DNA of 64,000 nt from Antilocapra americana (taxonomy: Eukaryota; Chordata; Mammalia; Artiodactyla; Antilocapridae). The notes beneath the pieces are model-generated. The model had not been told where the DNA came from. It saw only the letters and a list, made by a program, of their open reading frames with translations, and ran no database searches. Location: the NCBI GenBank assembly GCA_007570785.1, contig ML660203.1, forward strand, positions 4,783,729 through 4,847,728, written 5' to 3'. The position numbers and the translations under genes were made by a program. Positions 54,746 to 64,000 of this stretch are shown piece by piece; position 1 is the first letter of the stretch, and the number at the start of each line of letters is the position of its first letter.

Positions 54746-57499
54746 CTGATATTCTCATGTATGCAAAACAAAATGGTACATGGAGAGTCTTTACTTGTTG
54801 AAGGCCAACCTGCAAACTGAGACCGATCACTCTATTTTCAGTATTCAGACAGTAAACATTTGTTAACTAAATAAGTAAATGTATGACTGGTCAATGAAAG
54901 AACAAACAAAAAGATTTTTTATTTTAGTAACAGCAAATAAAATACTATCTGAAAAATAAATAACAATCAACAAATCCATAAATGAGGATTTGTACTCAAA
55001 GAACTTAAAAATAAAGAAATAAAAAAGTATACACACTTTAAAAGAAAAATACATGATTATGGCTGAAATCACAAGGAATCTTAGCTATTCAGCCTTTGAG
55101 ATTCTGTTTACTTTACAATATAACCCAGATGGTATAAATTATTTCACTTATTTGTAAGTGAAAGTATCAGTGCTTGCAGCCAAGAGTCTTCTGTGTACTT
55201 TTCATCTAAGATTATAGTAGGTGATAGCTACATGTGTTTTCCTTTTCTCCCTTCCAAGTAATCTTGAATTTATTGCTACCAGGATGTACACATATATTTT
55301 TCTATCATTGCTATGACCATGGTAGGCCTTTTTAGTGAATACACATTTACAACACACCTGACACCCCCTTACCTTCACAGAGACACAGCACATGACATTT
55401 CTCAAGTTTGTACCCCATTTCTCCCTGCTCTTTTATACTCCTAGATGAAAGGGATTATCATGCCCAGACTTTCTTCTTTTTCATCAACCATGTTTATTTT
55501 CAAATCAGATTACGTGATGACTAATGTCTAGCAGTTACTCAAATGATCGGAAAATTATGGATCCCACCCAGCACCACTTTTGTTATCTCCACACATGAAA
55601 GAATCAAAGAAATGTCTCTCTTTGGGTTCTGACCTTGAAAACACAACCCACAGTTTTTGTCATCTCCCAAAGCTTTTCCTGCTGTGAATAGCGCATCAGA
55701 GTCCCCCAGACAGCTGTTAGAGCTCAGAATCAATTTACTTTGGGGTGAGGACTTGAGGGACACAGATGGGTGAATTACAGGTGTTCAGCTTAGTGGCAGA
55801 CCCTACTTGGCACAGTTTAATATGGGCTCCAACCTGTTTCAGCTGCAGGGCAGCAAAGCTGTCACTCTTTGCCCTGGAGAGGCTGGTGGGTTTTGGCTGG
55901 GTGCCATATGCAATCCTAGTTGCAAGGTCAATTGCCTGTTTTTGGTTTGGGGAAGCTGTTACAGTTTAAGCTAGTCACTGACTGTACCATTAGCCTGGGT
56001 CAGGCTTCTCTCCTTGGATTTTAACTGAGACTCTAAAGTGACTGCTAACCCCATTCAGTTGCTCCCTCCTAGAGCCCACAGAAATCATTCATATCCCATG
56101 CTTATGTTACTAATGCTCACTTGCCCTCTTGATTTTTCTTCTCTTTATTGACCATTTCTTACCTTTTCATTTGCATAATGCCATTCAGTTCCTCCTTACC
56201 GTCATTCCTTAACTTTTCAGTCATTCCCTTGGTGCATAATCATAAATTGATAAAAGCTCAGAAGATGAGGAATCCAGTTCTATGGAAACTTATGACAAGA
56301 TAAGTTCATCTAGGGATGAAGAGGGACAGGTTCAGGTTCCAATGGGTTGAGCACTTCTCCAAATCAAAATCTACAAAGAAGTAGACAGTAGCAATGATAA
56401 AATAAAATGCCCCAATATCCTAGGCATTCTGGACCTGAGCAGATCTCCTTATACGAAGACTGGGTTCCAGGCAAGGTGTTCTAAAAACCAGAACTGCCTT
56501 GAGAATGGAGGAATCATTTCTAAGGCAATGAGAATCTGGGCCCTGGGAAAATAACTCATTAGACTAGATCTGAGTGCATTTACGATTTGAAATCATGCCA
56601 GGTGTACCCTGTCCAGACCATAGCATGACCTCTGCAAATTCGTATCTATCATTGAAAAGGCCATGCTTTCCGTAACTCCTTCTGATATGCTGCCAAAAAC
56701 TCAAACAGCTATTCCGATTACACTTTAATTGGTACTTTATATTCAACACATAAGAAAACTCACTATAAACAGAAGTTGTTCTTTCCTGAACTCTGTGAAG
56801 TTAAAGTATCTGGACTGTATGTTAACTATATAATATTTATGGAGTTCAGCATATGAGTGAAGTCAGCCAAGGCCCATTTCTTCTCCTTAAGGCCATATAT
56901 ATTAAGGAATTCTTTATAAATGATGATTTTTTGAAACAGCTTTGAAATACTGATCCCTACAACGTCCTTGCAATGGTAAAGAATAGAAGGAATAATAAAT
57001 AGTCAATTCAGCTATTTTTTATAATTCTTTGAGAAATCAATACTAATGTAGCTGGCATTTATGTAATCAACCTTCTTTCAAGAATCTCAAAGCATATATA
57101 AACTCTGCTAGTTGGTTACTTAAAGTAATCATTTGCCCTGAAACCATCAATCAGGTCACATATGGAACTGGTTGTAAGAGTTAAATATTAAGACTTAAAA
57201 TTTTACCAGTGGGTTATGATCACACAGTATCCCCTTCACCTACACCATGCATGTATGTGAGCCCACTGGGGAAGTGAGATAAAGAGAGGAATCTAAGATG
57301 CATGTATCCAACCAAATAACTAAACCTCTCCTCTGTGCTAGATTCTGTGGTGTGCATAAAGGACATGGTGATTAAAAAAAATCAGATTTTTAGAAAAAAA
57401 ATTCAGATAAAAAAAATCAGATTATAGACAGCTCTGCTGTCCAGAAACACACTGTCTAGAAAATAATTATAAATAGTCAACATATAGCGATGACATAGA
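54746..57499. other. Long repeat-poor stretch, 2.7 kb
   Basis: I recognise no transposon or gene. Frames of 60-75 codons show no domain. Pieces rich in AAAT lie at 54940-55030. This and 36181-38474 are the places where uncharacterised regulatory sequence could be looked for. Confidence 0.45.
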
Positions 57500-57620
57500 G
57501 GACATACTCTGTTCTAAAAGCTCTTTAAGTGCATTAACTCAGTCTTCACAGCTAATCTATTAAATAACCTAATATTACATTTAATATAATCTTCCACCCA
57601 GATATGAAAATGCCTTTATT
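57500..57620 (-). mobile_element. MIR SINE fragment
   Basis: The antisense MIR section 'gcattaactcagtcttcaca' with 'ttaaataacctaatattaca' and 'cacccagatatgaaaat' is consistent but decayed. Confidence 0.55.
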
Positions 57621-57959
57621 GAGCCTTAGTTTTTCAAATTCATTTTAAAGACACAAATACTTTTCAGTCAGATGGTAGGTCCTCACTGTACCTTTTATTG
57701 ATCTCAATTCTTACTTTCCCTCCCAAAAGACAATTGCTCTTCCATGGGTGATGTACCTTTCCTATATATTTTTAAAATAAATATGCTGCATATATCTATT
57801 TATGCACAGCATATATATATATATATTAACAGCATATTGGATTGTTTAAAAAATTTGTGCCAATGCTATATAGTCTCTTCCACCTAGGTTTATTCATTTG
57901 ATGGTGTGTTTTTGGAATTTATGAATGCTGAGTCATGCAGAAAAAGCACATTCATTATG

Positions 57960-58300
57960 ACAGTTATATATAGTATTGTTTGTATGAATACACACAACTT
58001 ACCAATCCATTCCACTGTTACTGTTATCATTTACAGTTATTTTTTATTACATTAATACTTCAATGAGCTCATTCTTCTGTGGATTTTCTATGATACATTC
58101 CTACAAGTAAATCTGCTTATTCATAGGATAGGTGCATCTTCAAGTTTCCTAGATATTTCCAAACAGCTCCTGAAAGTGGTGGCTGTACTCCTGCTGCCAG
58201 TGGAAGAATATGCAGTCCCCTACGACTTGAGCAGCACCTTGCTAGTGTTAGAAACTTAACTGTGTGACTTTGATGGAGATGTATGAAAAATATCTTATTA
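57960..58300 (-). mobile_element. L1M-type relic
   Basis: The plus strand reads 'tccaaacagctcctgaaagt', 'ggtggctgtactcctgctgc' and 'cagtggaagaatatgcagtc', the complement of an L1 ORF2 end. Left limit uncertain; the part from 57630 may belong too. A (TA)n run lies at 57812-57830. Confidence 0.55.
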
Positions 58301-58342
58301 TTAATGTAGGATGTATTTATATTCTAAAAGATATTGACTGGT

Positions 58343-58377
58343 GAATATATATATATGTGTGTGTATGTATATATATA
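58343..58377 (+). repeat. (TA)n(TG)n microsatellite
   Basis: TA and TG units lie at the 3' side of a minus-strand SINE. Confidence 0.9.
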
Positions 58378-58577
58378 TTTGCTAAGACATATCCAACTTG
58401 TTGCAACCCCATGAACAGTAGCCTGCCATGCTCCTTTGCCCATGGAATCTCTCAGGCGAGAATACTGCAGTGGGTTGCCATTTCCTTCTCCAGGCACTCT
58501 TCCTGACCCAGGGATCAAAACCATGTCTCCTGCTCGGCAGGCAAATTCTTTACCTCTGAGCCACTTGGGAAGCACAA
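58378..58577 (-). mobile_element. Bov-tA SINE
   Basis: It is a reverse-orientation Bov-A monomer plus tRNA-Glu head ('tgagccacttgggaagcac'). A short plus-strand head fragment ('aggtttcccaggtggtgcta') follows at about 58582-58601. Confidence 0.92.
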
Positions 58578-58605
58578 ATTAGGTTTCCCAGGTGGTGCTA
58601 GTATA

Positions 58606-58895
58606 GGGCTTCCCTGATAGCTCAGTTGGTAATGAATCCACCTGCAATGCAGAAGACCCTGGTTCAATTCCTGGGTCAGGAAAATCCCCTGAGGAAGGGA
58701 TAGGCTACCCACTCCAGTATTCTTGGGCTTCCCTGGTGACTCAGCTGGTAAAATCTGCCTGCAACATGAGATCTGGGTTCGATCCCTGGGTTGGGAAGAT
58801 CCCCTGGAGAAGGGAAAGTCTACCCACTCCAGTGTTCTGGCCTGGAGAATTCCATGGACTACACAGTAGCAAAGACTCAGACACGACTTTCACTT
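58606..58895 (+). mobile_element. Dimeric tRNA-Glu SINE (SINE2-2-like)
   Basis: Two heads lie at about 58608 and 58728, the second with B-box 'gggttcgatccctggg'. The body ends 'agacacgactttcactt' and a short (TA)n follows at 58896-58912. It stands tail to tail with a SINE of opposite orientation. Confidence 0.92.
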
Positions 58896-59169
58896 ATATA
58901 TATATATATAAAATTAGAAAACACTACTTTTTATTCTGTTTTAGAAAACAAGAATTTTTGTTCCTTGAAAGTTTAGTTAGTCACTTATAAAATAATTTGA
59001 GGAGGAGAAAAAAATACAACTTCATTAATTATTGGTACTTTAGAATTAATATTTTTTCTTAAGTAAATGCTAGTGTTTACTTAATATTATAAAATATTCT
59101 CATATAATATCAATTTATTGCATACCTGTAGTTATATTTCAAATAAATTTCTAGCATTTCTTATTTGTG

Positions 59170-59530
59170 CAAATTCCTTATGCTTGTGTGTGTGTGTTTC
59201 TCCTTTTACTTGGATAGTTTTCCAGGAAGTTGTCTATTTTATTAGTAATTTCAAAGAATAAAATTGGGGGGTACTTTTCTCCATTGTTTTTATTACTTTC
59301 CATTTCCTTATTTTCTGGTCTTCAGTTATTAGTAGCTTCTGTACATTTTGAGGGAGAATTCATTCTGCTTTTATTTTTAACTTTTTGAGTTCAAGGTTCA
59401 GGTCACTAATTAGTCATTTCTCTTATATACAAAAATGTGCATTAAGGTTATGAATCTCCCTCTGTGTACCAATTTATCTTCATTGCACAAATTTTCATGT
59501 GATATACTTTTGTTATTATACTAGTGTTTT
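59170..59530 (-). mobile_element. L1M-type ORF2 relic
   Basis: Decayed complement of L1 ORF2: 'gaagttgtctattttattag', 'ttgagttcaaggttcaggtc' and 'aaggttatgaatctccctct'. It has no open frame. Confidence 0.6.
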
Positions 59531-60289
59531 TTTTAAGAGAAAGGCTCCCAAACCATACCTGATAAGACACTTTCCTCAGAAATCTATTAAAATCTTTGCA
59601 CAGTGCAAAGACTACCCCATTTTCATTTCATAGGTATATGACAGCATTTCCAAATTATATTGTGTATATTACTTTTGGAATTTGGGAACATTTCCTATGT
59701 TACTGAATAATATAAAAAATCCCTAGGAAACCAAATGTCCTTCAATAAAAAAGGGCCCCATATCTACTTATAAAACCTTCCTAGGAAACCAATAGACTAT
59801 AACAAATTTGAGAAATTGCACTAAACCATGTTAGCCAATAGGACCAGCCCCGTGAGAAAATAGAAGTGAAACATGTCGATGATCTTTAAGAGTGGAAAAG
59901 ATCTTACAGATCACATAGGGCTATACTTCATTATACACAGGCACAATTTCACAAAATAAATGGTTGGGGATTCAGGACTAAATACCCGCTCTGTAACTGC
60001 TGCTTGGTCATGATTGTTAAATTTTTTACCATGTTGCTCCTGCCTTCTTTCCTAGGAAGTGAGAATCAACAGGTTTGTTCATCTACAGAAAATTTTTGAA
60101 TGTTACTATATAGAGTCCTTTATGAATAGGGGTGGTGAACCACAAAGCCTGTCTCTAGAGCTACAGAAAGCAATCATGGACAGGTAATCCACTGGCCAGA
60201 AAAGCACACCTGAGCAGCCTTCCTGAGACAGCTTCCGCTGACCCCTTTTACCATTTCCCATGTGTGAGTCCCTTTTGCATGATTCCTAT
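59531..60289. other. Unassigned stretch
   Basis: I recognise no gene or repeat family. Confidence 0.5.
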
Positions 60290-60640
60290 CCATTCTACTC
60301 ACTGTCATTCTTTTTCATTCACCAGGTTTAACCTTTAAACATCACCTCAGGGAAGACTTTCCCAACAATATCATCTGAAGAGGGTCCTACACCCACTCTC
60401 CGCTACCCTCCCTTTCGATCTTACCACCTTTTCACTTCTTCCTCACAATGTAGTATTATTTTATTTATTAATCAGTTTACACTTCGTGTCTTTCCCTTTA
60501 GAATATATATATATATATAGAGAGAATGTATATATTTCATGTCTAGTTCTTCACTGTATTTCCAGTGCACGTTGCAGTTGTGGTCAGAGCAGATACTCAG
60601 TGAATGCCAGAGGCTTGAATGAATGCATAAATGAGAAAAT
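60290..60640 (+). mobile_element. L2 LINE 3' end with internal microsatellite
   Basis: The full order of the L2 end is visible: 'aaacatcacctcagggaaga', 'ttcttcctcacaatgtagta', 'tcttcactgtatttccagtg', 'agatactcagtgaatgccag' and 'ttgaatgaatgcataaatga'. A (TA)n/(GA)n block (60502-60535) replaces the usual 'ctagaatgtaagctcc' position. Confidence 0.8.
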
Positions 60641-60829
60641 ATAAAAATCTCTAATAGACCTCTAATGGATATAGAAAACCTCAGTGAAATACTCGGCAAA
60701 ATGCCACATCTTGTGTTCATATAACAGCCCTAAGCTAAACTGGAGAAACATAGGTGAGATTCTGGTGTTGATCACTATAACTGGAGATCAAAATTTTTAA
60801 AAGAGTGAAGGTAATTTAATTTCCAGTAA

Positions 60830-60958
60830 TGACTCATTCAATGAACATGAACTTGAACAAACTCTGGGAGATAGGGAAGGACAGGGAAGCCTGATGTGCC
60901 ACATTCTATGGGGTCTGAAAGAGTCAGGCACGACTTGACTAAATAATAACAACAAAAC
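60830..60958 (+). mobile_element. BovB tail
   Basis: It covers the last 120 or so bases of BovB, from 'tcattcaatgaacatgaact' to 'gcacgacttgactaaataat'. Confidence 0.85.
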
Positions 60959-61399
60959 AGTGATGAACTAAGTCATTATGACATTTTTTTCCCTTCCTGA
61001 AGAAAATCAAAATAGCGGAATGAATTAAAAATACCATATTTTAAAAGAATCAAAAAACTAATAAGATAGTGAGCTAGCTGGAAGAGATCTGATGGAGTTG
61101 GAGATAGAGCCTAGTAATAGAGGCTGCTTCTCCCCTCAAAATATGAAGATTCAGAGCATTAACTGGTGGCTTGGGCTATATGTTGAAGGGATGAGAAGTC
61201 TGAATGCAGGTTCTTTCAAGAGTCTGGATTTTGTAAACCTCTACCACTTTGGGCTGAAACTCTAAGGGCTACAGCTAGGTAGCAAAAGTAACAGCTTTGC
61301 ATCATTTTACTCTCTAGAAAACATCAAGTATTAAACTGGTTTAAAATGACCAAAAATTATATGCCTTAGATTCTGGCAAAAGAAAATGAAAATCTTTGG
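60959..61399. other. Unassigned stretch
   Basis: Nothing recognised. Confidence 0.5.
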
Positions 61400-61899
61400 T
61401 CCAAGAAGACAACATCAATCATGTCTTAAACTATTACTAAAAGTCAGTTTTCAAAAAAGATGCCCAGCAAACAATCAGAGATAATCAGACACATGAAAAG
61501 ATGGAACACCGTAAGAGAAAAAAAAAGCAAAAACAAGGCAAAATAGGGGAAGACTCAGTAAAGTCCAAATAATAGAATTACCAGCCAGATTATATAACAA
61601 CCGTATTCACTATGAGAGAAGAAATATGGAGCTTTAAAATGTTACCAGAGAATTAGAAAACCATAAAAGTGACACCAGAGATTAAAAAAAGAACCATATA
61701 TGTATTCTAAAATTATAAAAGGGCATAACTGAATGAACAAATGTAATAGCAGGTTAGATAGAGTTGGATAAAGAATCATTAAGTAAGAAGATAAGTCAGA
61801 AGTCTTTGCAAAATAAGACAAGGAAAGAAAATAAAAAGTTAGAAAATATAACAGACGATAGATAAACAGTGATGATCACAGAAACTGAGTGTGTCTGTG

Positions 61900-62290
61900 G
61901 TGTTTAATGTAGCAACTGCTAGACACAGGTGACTCTTCAGTACTTGAAATGTGTCTATTGAGACCGAAGAACTGGCATTTTAATTATAGTTCACTTTAGT
62001 GAAAGTAAGTGTTAGTCACTCAGTCATGCCCAATTCTTTACAACTGCATGGGCTATAGCCCGCCAGGCTCCTCTGTCCATGGAATTCTCCAGGCAAGAAT
62101 ACTGGAGTGCATAGCCATTCCCTTCTCCAAGGGATCTTCCCAACCCAAAGATGGAACCTGGATCTCCTGCATTGCAGGTGGATTCTTTACAGTCTGAGCC
62201 ACCAGAGAAGCCTATAGTTAACATTTGTTAAATTTAAATTTATACAGCCACTTACGCTAAAGGCGAATGTATTGAACAGTGCTGATACAG
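61900..62290 (+). mobile_element. MER-type DNA-transposon fragment split by a SINE
   Basis: The pieces 61900-61992 ('cagtacttgaaatgtgtcta', 'accgaagaactggcatttta') and 62215-62290 ('ttaaatttaaatttatacag', 'gaatgtattgaacagtgctg') join into one familiar mammalian repeat with an 'acttgaaatgtggctagt' core. I do not name the subfamily. Confidence 0.5.
61995..62214 (-). mobile_element. Bov-tA SINE
   Basis: It is a reverse-orientation Bov-A monomer plus tRNA-Glu head ('tctgagccaccagagaagcc'). Flanks 'tatagtt' on both sides (about 61985 and about 62213). Confidence 0.92.
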
Positions 62291-62991
62291 AGTGTACACA
62301 TATAAAGTGCAACACACACGTAATAGAAGCACCAGAAGCAAGGGAAGATGAGGTTATGTCTAAACTGACAATGGTTCAAAAGTTTTCAAAACTGATGAAG
62401 GACACTAATCCAAAAATTCAGGAAATCCATACAAGCTCAAGTGGGAATAAACAAACGAAAAATGTTTTCCTAGGCATGTCATAGGGATTCCAAAGAAAAC
62501 CAAATACAAAGAGAGATTACCTTCAAATAAATAGCATGTTGACTGAGAGTTGACTTTGCATCAACTACATCGGAAGCCAAAAAAAGTGAAATGATACACT
62601 CAACGTGCTTAAAGAAAATAACTCCCATCCTAGAACTCTGTAATCAGAGAAAATATCTTTCAAGGATGAAGGTAAAATGAAGACATTTTAAGAGAAGAAA
62701 AACAGACCATTTAGTACTAATAGATGTTGCCAATGGAAATTATTAAATGATATCAGATAGAAGTAAGAGATGAAAGATGAAGGTTATATGTATAAATTAT
62801 AAAGGAAATACTATATAAAACAAGTAATAATTTATTGTGGATTCTTTCTCTCCATCTTTCTACTTTATATTTTTTTTTGTTTCTCTCAACAATTAAACAC
62901 TTCACTTCACATTTTATGCTGAAATTGTGTACCATTATTACTGCACTTTCTACTTTTTTATCAGAGGCCTTTATTAAAGTCTCCAATAAGG

Positions 62992-63203
62992 CTTCCCTGG
63001 TGGCTCAGATGGTAAAGCATTTGCCTGCAATGCAGGAGACCCGAGTTTGATCTCTGGGTCGGAAAGATCGCCTGGAGAAGGAATGGCAGCCCACTCCAGT
63101 ACTCTTGCCTGGAAAATTCCATGGACGGAGGAGCCTAGTAGGCTGCAGCCTACGGGGTCGCAAAGGGTCGGTCACGACTGAGCTACTGAGCGACTTCCCG
63201 TTC
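62992..63203 (+). mobile_element. Bov-tA SINE
   Basis: It has the tRNA-Glu head 'cttccctggtggctcagatg' and a Bov-A monomer that keeps several CpG sites ('gacggaggagcc', 'cggtcacgactgag'). That makes it one of the younger copies. Confidence 0.94.
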
Positions 63204-64000
63204 ATTGGTTAAGGCAGTGCAACATCAATGTTTCCTGTAAAAACAAACGGATAACTGAATAGAGCAAAGGAAGTTATTTAGATATTCCCTGGTATTGGGG
63301 CAAGAGCATTAAAAAGCAATGAACTTCAAAGAGAAGTGACAATTCTGAGCAGTTGAGTCTCAAAATTGTCACTTTAGGCTTTCCAAATAATAACACAGAC
63401 TTGAGAGTCTTGATTTATGATTCTTATAATAAAGTTGTCTGGAATAATTTCCTGAGAGCCCATTTTAGCTTCTCACTTTGATCAAGTCACTTTAACTCCC
63501 TAATAACACTTTTATGTTTGACTCATTTTGCATCACAGTTGTGCGTAAAATCACACTTGGATCCTTTTCATTGACTTCCCTAAAATGTTATGAACTCCTC
63601 GGTGACATACTCTATTTTCTCTGATTTTATTTATTTTTACTGTTTTTTCTTTTCCAACTCTTTGGGTACTTCCTTGGGAATACATTTAAGTCTACAATTT
63701 GCATCCTGTTTATCTCTCTCTCTCTTTGTCCTCTCCATCTGTATTCTGAGAAGGGAACTTCTAAGATTATGTTTCATGTCCACATCTTAAGTTCAAATTG
63801 TGTTGATTTTGCACTTTACTGACACAGATGCAGACTTTGTTGTCGTGTTCTTTGAAACTGTCCTTTCTCTCTTCCTTCTACTTTTCCACATCTCATTTTG
63901 TTACCTCTTTCCTTATCCATGAATGAGAGGAAATGTATCAAGAACTGATGATTGTCAACAAAAGGGGTACCTAATTCCTATCTGTAGAAAAACTCTTCTG
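63204..64000. other. Unassigned stretch to the window end
   Basis: I recognise no gene or family. A (CT)n patch lies at about 63714-63727. Confidence 0.45.

Larger units (their letters stand above)
61400..62830 (+). mobile_element. HAL1/L1M-type relic carrying two later insertions
   Basis: The right part has clear HAL1-type phrases: 'caaaagttttcaaaactgat', 'ctaggcatgtcatagggatt', 'aaaataactcccatcctaga' and 'aaatatctttcaaggatgaa'. The left part (61400-61860) is A-rich and resembles the coiled-coil ORF1 region ('gaagataagtcagaagtctt'). A hAT-like repeat and a Bov-tA lie between them. All frames are broken. Confidence 0.6.

Noticed and set aside
1..64000. A previously undescribed gene system
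   Set aside because: No long frame outside L1 and BovB remnants shows a domain, conserved motif or splice context that I could support. I found no CRISPR-like array, operon, or RNA gene.

Overview
This window is non-coding ruminant DNA, almost certainly from a bovid (cattle, buffalo, sheep or goat). The evidence is dozens of copies of repeats found only in ruminants: Bov-tA and Bov-A2 SINEs built on a tRNA-Glu head, BovB (RTE-type) LINE fragments whose 3' ends carry the CTGAACTGAA-type tail, and young L1 3' ends of the bovine type. Beneath these lie older mammalian repeats: MIR, L2, MER5-type hAT elements, HAL1/L1M relics and solo LTRs. I found no convincing protein-coding gene, tRNA, rRNA or other RNA gene. 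Every long open frame that I could interpret is a remnant of L1 ORF2 or of the BovB reverse transcriptase, or a shadow frame of a SINE.

Layout: 1-5.2 kb holds a minus-strand L1 3' end, a solo LTR, and a MER5 element cut twice by a CHR-type SINE and a BovB tail. 6.6-10.1 kb holds two minus-strand BovB pieces and Bov-A2 copies. 11.3-13.5 kb is a solo LTR holding two L1 insertions, the younger with an 18-bp target duplication. 14-22.9 kb is a run of SINEs, two short L1 tails and an L1M relic. 23.0-25.5 kb contains a 254-bp inverted duplication (about 98% identical) whose arms are separated by an old L1/HAL1 relic. 25.8-26.9 kb is a long minus-strand BovB. 29.2-30.0 kb is a plus-strand L1 tail. 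30-44 kb is repeat-poor, with L2/MIR fragments, an LTR-like relic, long microsatellites and one CpG-retaining stretch that looks like a regulatory element. 44.4-47.2 kb is an old L1 holding a young L1 tail and a nearly 2-kb BovB. 49.6-52.9 kb is a several-level nest: L1M 3' UTR, then BovB tail, then dimeric SINE, then a copied block of the same L1M. 53-54 kb has a second possible regulatory element. 54-64 kb is L1M, L2, HAL1 and SINE debris.

There is no pathway or operon here. What the window records is a history of retrotransposition with readable target-site duplications, plus three small rearrangements that ordinary retrotransposition does not explain: the inverted duplication at 23.0/25.2 kb, the templated 155-bp copy at 51.7/52.6 kb, and a perfect 17-bp palindrome at 13.0 kb. 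I see no sign of a new defence, mobile or metabolic system. Family names come from recognition of consensus sequences from memory, so boundaries are approximate unless a target duplication fixes them.
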